From NCBI GenBank assembly GCA_023381355.1, contig JAMCUL010000013.1, positions 36,588 to 100,587 on the forward strand: DNA of 64,000 bases, in the 5' to 3' direction. Positions 45,735 through 53,980 of the stretch are shown here, in pieces (the stretch's first letter is position 1; the number at the start of each line of letters is the position of its first letter). A program made the position numbers and the translations under genes. Origin of the DNA: Thermoplasmatota archaeon. Its GTDB lineage: Archaea; Thermoplasmatota; Thermoplasmata; Thermoplasmatales; Thermoplasmataceae. The notes beneath the pieces are model-generated. The model was not told the DNA's origin. It saw nothing but the letters and a program-made list of their open reading frames with translations, and did no database searches.

Positions 45735-46484
45735 TTACATCACCTTCTCTTTCTTTCTTCTGTTCTTTATTACCATGGCTATCGGATCATACTTCCTGTC
45801 CACAGCCCTCTCCTTCTCCTGTATTATGGCGTTGTCCGTTATCTTTATGTGCTCAGGACAGACCTCAGTACAGCATTTTGTTATGTTGCAGTAGCCCATT
45901 CCTCCCTCATCATTAAGCATCTTTGACCTGTCCAGGCCATCAAGAGGATGCATATCCCAGGATGCTGCCTTTACAATATGCCTTGGTCCAAAGTATGGGG
46001 TGAAATGTTCCCTGACCACGTGACATACGTCCATACACAGGAAGCATTCAATGCATCTCTTGAATTCCTTTGATCTTTCAACATCCTTCGGGTTGATTCT
46101 CCAGGGCTTCTCGAGTCCTTCCCTTGGGGTGAGCAGCGGAATCTTCCTTGCGATTTCCCAGTTCTTTGATATATCAGTCACAAGGTCCTTCACAAGGGGG
46201 AAGGCCGCCATTGGGGCTACAGTAATATTCTTGCCTATCTCATCTACCCTTGTCTTGCACATCAATGACGGGTGGCCATTTATTTCTGCGGAACATGATC
46301 CGCATTTGCCTGCCTTGCAATTCCACCTTATGGATATGGTTGGATCAATCTTTTCCTCAACATATCTTACGGCATCAAGCACCACCATGCCATCCACGTA
46401 CGGAACCTTGTAGTCAACGTACTTCGGTTCCTTGTCATTTTCAGGGTCAAACCTGAATACCTTTATGTCAATATCATTGCTCAT
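45735..46484 (-). CDS. sdhB: Succinate dehydrogenase iron-sulfur subunit
   Basis: A protein of 249 residues. The [2Fe-2S] cluster ligands are C56, C61, C64 and C76 (CKAGKCGSC...C). CIECFLCMDVC supplies the [4Fe-4S] site with His where Pro is usual, and CNITKCCTEVCPEHI the third cluster. It carries electrons from the flavin subunit to the membrane anchor. The start overlaps the sdhA stop as ATGA. Confidence 0.93.
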   Translation of the reverse strand: MSNDIDIKVFRFDPENDKEPKYVDYKVPYVDGMVVLDAVRYVEEKIDPTISIRWNCKAGKCGSCSAEINGHPSLMCKTRVDEIGKNITVAPMAAFPLVKDLVTDISKNWEIARKIPLLTPREGLEKPWRINPKDVERSKEFKRCIECFLCMDVCHVVREHFTPYFGPRHIVKAASWDMHPLDGLDRSKMLNDEGGMGYCNITKCCTEVCPEHIKITDNAIIQEKERAVDRKYDPIAMVIKNRRKKEKVM

Positions 46485-48202
46485 TCATATACCTCCGGTT
46501 TCACATACTGCTCGTATTCCTTGGGCATTGGATCCACTGGTTGCACTTCATACGTCATTTTTCCATCAGCACCCAGGTATGTTATTATATTCTTTTTCCA
46601 GTTCTTGTCTTTCTTCGGGAAATCTGATCTTGTATGGGCTCCCCTGCTTTCTTCCCTCATAAGGGCACAGTGAGTTATTGCCTCGCAGGAAATTAGCATG
46701 TTTGAAAGTTCAAGGCATCCAAGAAGGCCATGGTTATATCTTATCATTCCTTTTGTTCCAACTTCCCTGAACTCATTCTTCAGGCCATCAATGATTTCTA
46801 TTGCCTTCTTCAGGTGATCTGCATCCCTCACTATACCCACGTTATCACTCATGCATGAAGTCAGCCGGTCTATAAGGTCGTAGGGATTCTTTGCATCTTC
46901 CTTGAAGAAGCCTTTAACATAACTTATCTCGCGATCTATAAACTCTTTCGGAACATCTGTCAGGCTTGCGCTTCTTGCATAATTGGAGGCTGCATCGCCA
47001 GCCCTCTTCCCGAAGACAAGAATGTCAGCCAGCGAATTTCCTCCCAGCCTGTTTGCACCGTGAAGACCGGAAGCTACCTCGCCAGCTGCGAAAAGATTTT
47101 CTATATTTGTCCTTTCGGTCTCGGCTTCAACCTCAATACCGCCCATCATGTAATGAACGGTCGGCGCCACTTCCATTTTTTCCTTGGTTATATCAACACC
47201 TGCAAACTCGAGAAACTGCTGGTACATGGCAGGAAGTTTATGTTTTATGTAATCCGGACTCTTGTGGGTTATGTCAAGGTAAACTCCTCCATGTTCCGTT
47301 CCCCTTCCTTCTGTTATCTCCTTGTAATTCGCCCTGGCCACCACATCTCTTGCATCAAGTTCTTTCTTCTGCGGTGAATATTTAAGCATAAATCTTTCTC
47401 CCTTGGAATTAAGCAGGATTCCTCCCTCACCCCTGACTCCTTCAGTCACCAGAAGTCCCTTGACGCCAGGAGGATATACCATTCCAGTCGGATGAAACTG
47501 TATCATTTCCATGTCCCTTAACTTCACACCTGCCCTGTAAGCCATCCCTATTCCGTCTCCAGTGGACTCCCATGAGTTGGAAGTAACCTTGTAGACCCTT
47601 CCCGAACCACCGGTCGCTATGACTGTAGCCTTGGACTTGAAAACAAAGAATTCACCTGTGGTCATCTTGATTCCAAATGCTCCAATGATCTTGCCATCCT
47701 TTGTAAGAAGGTTGGTTATATACATTTCATCATAAAACGTGATATCCCTGTGCAGAACCTGATCCTCGAGGGTCTTTATTAGTTCAAGTCCCGTCCTGTC
47801 ACCAACATGTGCAAGCCTCCTGTATGTATGTGCTCCAAACGCTCTCTGCATTATTCTTCCATCAGGAGTCCTGTCGAACAGGGCGCCATACCTTTCCAGT
47901 TCAAGAACCCTTTCAGGAGCCTCCTTGCCAAGGAATTCTGCCATTCTCCAGTCAGATATGTATACTCCCTCCTCAATTATGTCTCCATAATGAACGGTCC
48001 AGTTATCCTGTGGATCAACATTTCCAAGAGCTGCAGCAATTCCACCTTCCGCCATAACCGTGTGTGCTTTACCAAGAAGTGATTTTGTGACCATAACCAC
48101 CTTCAATCCAGCATCATTCACAGAAATAGCAGCCCTCATCCCGGCTCCGCCGGCACCTATTACGAGGACATCGGTTTCAACCGTCTTTATCTCATCTGCC
48201 AT
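46481..48202 (-). CDS. sdhA: Succinate dehydrogenase flavoprotein subunit
   Basis: A protein of 573 residues. DVLVIGAGGAGMRAA binds FAD, KAHTVMAEGGIAAALG contains the histidine (about 47) that attaches FAD covalently, IQFHPTGMV and HGANRLGGNSL are active-site segments, and RGAHTRSDFPKKD is the C-terminal signature. It oxidises succinate to fumarate. I prefer ATG 48202 with GTGATG just before it; ATG 48232 would add ten residues. It is the first gene of the sdh operon. Confidence 0.95.
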   Translation of the reverse strand: MADEIKTVETDVLVIGAGGAGMRAAISVNDAGLKVVMVTKSLLGKAHTVMAEGGIAAALGNVDPQDNWTVHYGDIIEEGVYISDWRMAEFLGKEAPERVLELERYGALFDRTPDGRIMQRAFGAHTYRRLAHVGDRTGLELIKTLEDQVLHRDITFYDEMYITNLLTKDGKIIGAFGIKMTTGEFFVFKSKATVIATGGSGRVYKVTSNSWESTGDGIGMAYRAGVKLRDMEMIQFHPTGMVYPPGVKGLLVTEGVRGEGGILLNSKGERFMLKYSPQKKELDARDVVARANYKEITEGRGTEHGGVYLDITHKSPDYIKHKLPAMYQQFLEFAGVDITKEKMEVAPTVHYMMGGIEVEAETERTNIENLFAAGEVASGLHGANRLGGNSLADILVFGKRAGDAASNYARSASLTDVPKEFIDREISYVKGFFKEDAKNPYDLIDRLTSCMSDNVGIVRDADHLKKAIEIIDGLKNEFREVGTKGMIRYNHGLLGCLELSNMLISCEAITHCALMREESRGAHTRSDFPKKDKNWKKNIITYLGADGKMTYEVQPVDPMPKEYEQYVKPEVYE

Positions 48203-48243
48203 TACATCACACTCTAATCTATATAATGGCATATTGTGTCATA

Positions 48244-48255
48244 GTTATAAATTTT
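48244..48255 (-). promoter_or_regulatory. Probable TATA box of the sdh operon
   Basis: The minus strand reads AAATTTATAAC, about 45 nt before the ATG at 48202. This would leave a short leader of about 20 nt carrying the GTGATG ribosome site. Confidence 0.4.
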
Positions 48256-48479
48256 TTACAAAACTTAAATAAGAGTAATTTTCAAGAATTTTTCGAGGTT
48301 TTCTAATTTCCTCTTGATTTGCTATCGAAATAGCATAACCTGATAATTTGCTTAGAAAATATGATAAGTTCTACCTTTTACTTCCAGTATTATCCTCTTT
48401 TTCCCTCTACTTTCACTGAAATTTCTTATAAGATTTATAGCTTACGCTATCCATTGATGATCTTGTATATTCTCTTGAA
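48256..48479. other. AT-rich flank and probable left end of the insertion sequence
   Basis: No gene is seen. Two short perfect hairpins share the same 5-bp arms: GCTAT-CGAA-ATAGC (48321-48334) and ATAGC-TTAC-GCTAT (48437-48450). Two TATA-like elements (about 48432-48440 and 48463-48470) could drive a transcript into the stem-loop region. The exact left border of the element cannot be set without an intact copy. Confidence 0.35.
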
Positions 48480-48623
48480 CCAGACATGAAATCATGTTTG
48501 GCCAGGGATACGCGTTCTTGATCTTGAGGGTGACTCCTCGTCATTGAGCATGCGTTTCCCTTCTTTCATTCTTTACCCGGATGGGATGTTGCAGTAAAAT
48601 CTGCGTATAAAGGACAGGTCTGG
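48480..48623 (+). ncRNA. Candidate IS110 bridge RNA
   Basis: Three consecutive stem-loops lie just before the transposase. SL1: CCAGACATG/CATGTTTGG, 9 bp with AAAT loop (48480-48501). SL2: an outer stem AGGGATACGC/GCGTTTCCCT (48504-48513 with 48552-48561, one mismatch) enclosing a large internal loop and an inner hairpin GTGAC-TCCTC-GTCAT (48530-48544). SL3: outer stem CTTTA/TAAAG (48571-48575 with 48608-48612), an asymmetric internal loop, inner hairpin GCAG/CTGC (48591-48604). A 5' hairpin and two looped stems is the known bridge RNA layout. GTCTGG at 48618-48623 can also pair with CCAGAC at 48480-48485. The assignment is a hypothesis from hand folding. Confidence 0.4.
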
Positions 48624-48664
48624 ATGAATGGAAGATATTGGATGATAATCTGAAAGGTGATGAA

Positions 48665-49821
48665 ATGAAAGTATATTTGGGAATAGACATGGCAAAGGAT
48701 AAGTTTGATTATTGTGCAATGGATGATACTTTCAATATTTTATGCAGGGGAAGCAATAAGAAGAACAGCAATGAAAGATTCAGAGAACTGTCTGATATCA
48801 TCAGAGTACTCAGATCCAAAAGTACACTGATGAAGATCGGCATGGAATCAACTGGAATATACCACATTCCCTTATACAACCATCTGATTACAGATGGATT
48901 CCCTGTAAGAATTCTCAACGGTCTTGAGGTGAGAGGCATGAAGAAATCAAGGGTAAGGAAGACAACCAATGATACAATAGATGCAGAATCAGTTGCAAGA
49001 TATCTCATGATAAGGGAAGATAAGGAGACATTTCAGATACCAGATAATTTCATGAATTTAAGGGGGAGTTCATAACAGCATACACTATTGTTACAGATAA
49101 GATAAGAACAACCTCATAAGAGGATGGATATGATATTTCCTGGATTATCAAATGCAATTGACCTTAATGAGGATACTTTGGAATTGTTAAACAAATATGT
49201 AACAGCTGAAGATTTCATTTTAACTGATCCGAAGGAGATTGAGAAATATGTTTCGAAAAGAAGATACGATAAAATCATGAAGATTGCATACAAGCTAACT
49301 TCAAACATATGAATATGGAAAGATCACTGAGAATTGAAATATCCTCACTGATCAGGATATTGAAGATATTGATGGAAGAGAAGAATAACATTGAAAAGAA
49401 GATGAAATCTGATCCTGTGGTTGAGAATCATGTCATAATGAGCATTCCTGGAATTGGTCCAGTAACAGAACCTGTAATTCTTGGAAAGATATGTGACATC
49501 AATCGATTTGAGAATGCGGAGAAGCTTGTTGCATTCGCCGGTATTGATCCTGTAATAAATGAGAGTGGAAAACAGAGATCTGAAAAGGCAATATCCAAAA
49601 GAGGAGATGCATCCCTGAGATCTGCCATATATCAGAGTACACTTGCAGCATTAAGGGGAAATCCTGTCATATCAGAATTCTATCATAGAAAGGTGGACGG
49701 TGGAATGCCAAAGAAGAAGGCACTTGTTGCAGCATCAAGAAAACAGTGCCATATCATATGGTCAGTATGGCATAACAACAGGCCATTCGAGATACCCGAA
49801 AGATTCAGGAAACAGGAATAG
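48665..49821 (+). pseudogene. IS110-family DEDD transposase, frameshifted
   Basis: The N-terminal part (48665-49075) has the RuvC-like DEDD residues: YLGIDMAKDKFD, GMESTGIYH and TTNDTIDAESVA. It stops at 49075. The next 50 bp can be read as protein only in another frame (about 49059-49114), then the original frame resumes (49124-49312). The C-terminal transposase domain (MSIPGIGPVTEPV and AFAGIDPVINESGKQRSEKAISKRGD) is in a third frame from 49309. The whole would be about 385 residues, a normal IS110 length, so at least three frame disruptions have inactivated it. GGTGA lies 5 nt before the ATG at 48665. Confidence 0.85.
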
Positions 49822-49847
49822 AATGAAGAGGAAATACATGAAACAGC

Positions 49848-49876
49848 TATGGATTAGCGGTAGCTAAGAATCCATA
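49848..49876. repeat. Hairpin at the right end of the insertion sequence
   Basis: TATGGATT and AATCCATA form a perfect 8-bp stem around a smaller AGC-GGTA-GCT hairpin, 27 bp after the transposase stop. It probably belongs to the right end of the IS110 element. Confidence 0.5.
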
Positions 49877-50165
49877 TGCATTAAATTTCATGTAGGAAAA
49901 CTTATTATAGGATGCTCATTGACCATTTATCATTTATCTCTGCAGCTCTCAGATAAATGATCTTCATTGCACTTTCCTCCGACGGCATTGAATCAATGAT
50001 CTTGATCATTTCCTTAATCGCATCAATTCATTTAGAAAATTTAAATGATTTGAAAGAAGATAAAAAAACATCGTCCAAAAGATAAACCTGCTCCATATTG
50101 TCATTTTTCATAAATAGTTTAAATAACAACTATGAGGCAAAATAAACTGTTCGTATTTATGTTTC
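49877..50165. other. Intergenic region after the insertion sequence
   Basis: Contains one strong inverted repeat (listed separately) and a small palindrome ATGATC-TT-GATCAT around 50000. No convincing gene is seen. Confidence 0.3.
49929..49961. repeat. Perfect 11-bp inverted repeat
   Basis: ATCATTTATCT and AGATAAATGAT are perfectly complementary with an 11-nt loop CTGCAGCTCTC. It lies about 205 bp beyond the end of the minus-strand secreted protein gene and about 50 bp from the insertion-sequence hairpin. It could be a terminator, a relic of another small element, or part of the insertion site. Confidence 0.5.
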
Positions 50166-52022
50166 CTATTCAATCAGGAAATCAGCCATCGGGACATCAA
50201 GTGTGCTTGATCCGATACGGATGTTGTTTATTACAAGGAAATACTGTACGTTTACATTGTTTTGTTCCTGGTTAATTAAAGAAAGGGCATATACATACAT
50301 AGTGGACTGGACAGTAACCACAGCCGTGAAGAAAAATGAAGCAACAACCTCACCTAACCCTGCAAGTGCATCGATTATTCCTGCAGCAGTAACTGCATCG
50401 GTCACACTGTCTGCAAGGGGTAGTGGCGCAACTGCAAGTGCAACTCCTGCCAGTGCTATGCCAAGCGAGATATACGAGTTGATCTCACTGTAATAACCAC
50501 TGTTGGGCGACTTTATTGTTACTCCATCATATATGGAGCTCCAGCCTAACTCATTGCTTCCATTACCTGCATCATATGGCCCAATAGTATAATTCCCACT
50601 GAATCTTCCCGCGATATTTGTGCCCGTGAGAGTTGACATATGCGAGAAAAGTACTGCAAAGGCTGTTGCATACTTTTTCGCACTGGGTAGATTCTGGAAT
50701 GATGATGATGTGAAATCGCCTGTCTTGCTGTATTGCCCAACGGTAACGTTTCCCAGGAAATATTGAAAACTCTCAAGCCGCCCATTTCTTGTATCAAGAG
50801 ATCTTATTTCCATTGAAACGTAGTATTTATCTGTCTTTTCTATTACCTTTCCAGCATCAGCTCCGGCAAGGGCGAATTCCACATATCTGTATTTGACCAT
50901 TGTCATGTTTCCATAGAACCCTGCAACAGAAACCTCATTTGTCTTGTTGTTGTTTTTCACTTCAAACGCAGTACAACCAATTACACTTTCTGGGGTTTCA
51001 TACGTTGGTGTATTTCCCACTATTGTTATGCCGCCATTTACGTTGTCATATGATGAAGAGAGTGTAAAACCTGTGGATAAAGATGTAGATCCAACAACAA
51101 GACTGTAAACCACATACACATTTCCCTGTGCCTCTGATGCATTCACATAAACGAATGGAATAGGCTGGTTTAGGAATGAATATGTTTTCACCGGTGCCCA
51201 TCCCCAGTATGTCTTGCATCCTGAACCTCCCCCAGGTCCAGTAGGTATGTAATCAGGTGAAGCACTTTTTGATGAATTATTAGCGTTTAAGGAATATCCA
51301 GGATATATTGTTGTTGTGTTCGATATGTTCATGCTGTGAGTCTGTGAATATGGAAGCGTGCTCAGATAGGGATGTTTATCGATCCCAAGTATGTATCCTG
51401 ATTTCATCAGGAATGGGTTGTATGGAACTGCACCGGTATAGAAGAATGATTCTGTTGAATTGCTGCTGGATTTTTCCATGTATGTTATATCCATGATCAT
51501 TGATGTTTCTCCGGAGTAACTTCCGAATGTACTCCTCCATGTCTTCGTAATATTGCATATTGATTCAGGCAACCTGAAATGAGCTGTCCATGATGTATTC
51601 ACAAATGTTGCAGTCATCGGAAGGGATCCATTCGCCTCACAGAATGATGGATTTGTATTGTTATATTTCTGTGATGGATATGAGGGACTCGCAAAAAGTT
51701 CAACGACTGCACCTGAGAATGATCCATTTGACAGATCAGATGAGGAGATATCAGATGTTGCCAAAGAACCGATGTTTGCCACATTATTAGAATTCTGAAT
51801 CTGGAATGATGGTGCAACACTCATATTCACACTTATGTTGGAAAGGTATGATGTGATGGGCTGTGCAGGCGCAGGAGGATTGTTCGTGACAGTAAGTGTT
51901 GCCTTTCCTGTGGAACTTGTTGAATGCTCCATGAAGATGAACAGTGATGTTGATGCAACAATTACTGCAATTACGACTGCTATTATCTTCCTGTTACTAT
52001 TTCCCAACCTCATTGACAACAT
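50166..52022 (-). CDS. Large secreted or surface protein, unrecognised
   Basis: A protein of 618 residues. An N-terminal hydrophobic helix (about 11-33) is followed by a Ser/Thr/Asn-rich outside domain with many N-x-S/T sites, a few cysteines (such as GSGCKTYWGW) and a beta-rich middle. The last 110 residues contain two long Ala-rich hydrophobic segments that could insert into a membrane. The ATG at 52022 follows a TATA-like GATATAAT by about 20-25 nt; further starts lie upstream (52076) and downstream (52013). I do not recognise the family. It lies next to the insertion sequence. Confidence 0.65.
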   Translation of the reverse strand: MLSMRLGNSNRKIIAVVIAVIVASTSLFIFMEHSTSSTGKATLTVTNNPPAPAQPITSYLSNISVNMSVAPSFQIQNSNNVANIGSLATSDISSSDLSNGSFSGAVVELFASPSYPSQKYNNTNPSFCEANGSLPMTATFVNTSWTAHFRLPESICNITKTWRSTFGSYSGETSMIMDITYMEKSSSNSTESFFYTGAVPYNPFLMKSGYILGIDKHPYLSTLPYSQTHSMNISNTTTIYPGYSLNANNSSKSASPDYIPTGPGGGSGCKTYWGWAPVKTYSFLNQPIPFVYVNASEAQGNVYVVYSLVVGSTSLSTGFTLSSSYDNVNGGITIVGNTPTYETPESVIGCTAFEVKNNNKTNEVSVAGFYGNMTMVKYRYVEFALAGADAGKVIEKTDKYYVSMEIRSLDTRNGRLESFQYFLGNVTVGQYSKTGDFTSSSFQNLPSAKKYATAFAVLFSHMSTLTGTNIAGRFSGNYTIGPYDAGNGSNELGWSSIYDGVTIKSPNSGYYSEINSYISLGIALAGVALAVAPLPLADSVTDAVTAAGIIDALAGLGEVVASFFFTAVVTVQSTMYVYALSLINQEQNNVNVQYFLVINNIRIGSSTLDVPMADFLIE

Positions 52023-52111
52023 AAATATTACATGGATTATATCTTTAAAAAGTTTCCGACTCTTAATTTCAAGCAAACAAAACTTTCAAAAATTAAACTC
52101 AAACCATTAAT

Positions 52112-53329
52112 ATGAAAAACAGTTATTGGAACGTGGATATCCTCATTGCCATATTCTCGCTACTATTGCTGTCTATAATACTTGGCTCCATATTCGAGAA
52201 GCTGGGCTATCCATCGGTAATAGGCGAGATTCTGGCCGGTGTCATTCTTGGGCCATCTATTCTTCACTTCGTACTTCCCGATGATGTGACTGCAGCATTA
52301 AGTGAAATATCTCTGTTCTTCCTGGTTCTGCTCATTGGGGTTGAAGCGACCACCAACACGATGCTGATGAATATAAAGAAGGGGTCAATTCTTACCATGT
52401 CATCATTCGTGATTCCGCTACTTGCGATAATTTTGGCATTAAGATTGATTTACGGTTCAATCAATTCAGGTGAAATCATAATGGCAGTCTCAATCGCAGT
52501 GCCCTCAATATCCATAATTTCAGTGATGCTCAATCGCTTGAATCTATTAAAGATTGAAGCCGGAAACGTTATACTCGCATCCGTAATCATAACGGACGTA
52601 ATTGCATTCATAACCACATCAGCAATCATCAATTTCCGCCAGATCTATCTTGAAATAGGAGCCCTTCTGGTATTTATCATCCTTATATGGGTCCTGGATC
52701 TTAACCTGAGGAAGCATTCTGAATATGTCCTTGCTTTCTTCGAGAAGCTGAGGGCCAATGCCAGGAGTGAGAAACTGGTATTCGGGGCGATCATACTTTC
52801 TGGACTGATAATTTCTGCACTTTTTGAGCTGATCGGGATTACCTACGTACTTGGAGCTTTCTTTGCAGGTATAGTCATAAGTGACGTGGTGATAGGCGAT
52901 GAACTTCTCGGGATCATCACAAGGACGCTCGGCAGGATTAATGACAGCTTCTTCATACCATTATTCTTCAGTATTGCAGGTCTGACGTTCATATTTCCAA
53001 GCTACCATGAACTGGCAATAATGACAGTTATTGTGGCAATTTCAGTACTGCTCGGGGGTTCACTTGATTATCTGATCGGACGGAGGCTGATGAAACCCTT
53101 TACCGGCAGGGGAACCATGGGAATTCTTGGGGGAAGGGGTGCAGTTGGAATAATTATTGCCACAATTTCACTAAGCTCTGGAATAATAAACGATCAGGAA
53201 TATTCAGCGGCAATATTTGCGACAATAATAATATCGATCATCTTCGCCTCATTTGTCAAGAAATCAGATTCACCAGAATTTGCGGAAGAAGACAAAAAAG
53301 ATGGGAATATCGCTCTCAGGATGGAGTGA
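52112..53329 (+). CDS. Cation/proton antiporter, CPA2 type
   Basis: A protein of 405 residues with about 12 membrane helices. GYPSVIGEILAGVILGPSIL near the start and FFAGIVISD near residue 252 are typical for monovalent cation/H+ antiporters of the CPA2 (Kef/NapA) group. GRGTMGILGGRGAVGIII near residue 330 is a later helix motif. No C-terminal TrkA-N regulatory domain follows. It probably serves ion or pH balance, important at low external pH, but the ion is inference. Its end overlaps the convergent methyltransferase by 14 bp. Confidence 0.87.
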   Translation: MKNSYWNVDILIAIFSLLLLSIILGSIFEKLGYPSVIGEILAGVILGPSILHFVLPDDVTAALSEISLFFLVLLIGVEATTNTMLMNIKKGSILTMSSFVIPLLAIILALRLIYGSINSGEIIMAVSIAVPSISIISVMLNRLNLLKIEAGNVILASVIITDVIAFITTSAIINFRQIYLEIGALLVFIILIWVLDLNLRKHSEYVLAFFEKLRANARSEKLVFGAIILSGLIISALFELIGITYVLGAFFAGIVISDVVIGDELLGIITRTLGRINDSFFIPLFFSIAGLTFIFPSYHELAIMTVIVAISVLLGGSLDYLIGRRLMKPFTGRGTMGILGGRGAVGIIIATISLSSGIINDQEYSAAIFATIIISIIFASFVKKSDSPEFAEEDKKDGNIALRME

Positions 53330-53861
53330 AGTAAGAGACGTAATTTGTCTCGAATTCAATCCTCTTCTTCATCGCATAACCGTGTCTCGAAAATATCTCC
53401 TCAAGTTTCTCCTCGCTTATCCTGATTTCGACAGGCGGCCCCATCTTTGCGTCTTTCCTGAATTCTATCAGGATGAAATCCGGCTTGGTCTCATTCCTGA
53501 ATATCTCAACCAGATCTTCCCTGCAATCAAAATCATGGAAACTGTTTGAAAAGAAAACCTTGGTGCATTCCGGGAATGAGGATGTCCTGCATATATTTTC
53601 CCTGTTTATCGTGATATTCTTTACGCCATTTTCACGCATCTTCCTTTCGAGTATTTCATTTCCCTTCGTATTCCACTCGAATGCATATACATGCTTGCAT
53701 TTTCTTGCAAACAGGAGTGAGTAGAATCCGCTTCCTGAGCCCATATCACAGATCACATCATCAGCCTTCAGTTCAGCAAAGTCAACAATTCTTTCCACAT
53801 CAATCGATTTACTCCTCATTTCGTCCATTCTTTCGTAGTCAAATCCACCGTGATTATGCAT
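53316..53861 (-). CDS. Class I SAM-dependent methyltransferase
   Basis: A small methyltransferase of 181 residues. VICDMGSGSGFYSLLFA is SAM motif I, VYAFEWNTKGNEI carries the acidic residue binding the ribose, and FSNSFHDF is motif IV. The N-terminal HNHGGFDYERMDEMRSKSID arrangement is common in UbiE/Tam-like small archaeal methyltransferases. The target is unknown. Confidence 0.75.
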   Translation of the reverse strand: MHNHGGFDYERMDEMRSKSIDVERIVDFAELKADDVICDMGSGSGFYSLLFARKCKHVYAFEWNTKGNEILERKMRENGVKNITINRENICRTSSFPECTKVFFSNSFHDFDCREDLVEIFRNETKPDFILIEFRKDAKMGPPVEIRISEEKLEEIFSRHGYAMKKRIEFETNYVSYFTPS

Positions 53862-53951
53862 GTATTCTCCATGCAGACCTCAATGTTATATTTTCCCGTA
53901 TTTTCTGGAATATATTTAAACAACTTCCAAACGTGGAATACCTTATGACAG

Positions 53952-53961
53952 ATTTATTTAA
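53952..53961 (+). promoter_or_regulatory. TATA box of the DNA ligase gene
   Basis: ATTTATTTAA is centred about 25 nt before the ATG at 53981. Confidence 0.45.
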
Positions 53962-53980
53962 TAATAAGAATTAGACCTTC

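Larger units (their letters stand above)
48437..49876 (+). mobile_element. Degraded IS110-family insertion sequence (ends approximate)
   Basis: The element consists of a structured noncoding left part, a broken DEDD transposase (48665-49821) and a short right part with a hairpin (49848-49876). IS110 elements have no simple terminal inverted repeats and use a DEDD recombinase guided by an RNA from the noncoding end. A long left noncoding part and short right part fit the IS110 group rather than the IS1111 group. Both borders given here are estimates from the hairpins, not from target duplications. Confidence 0.6.
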
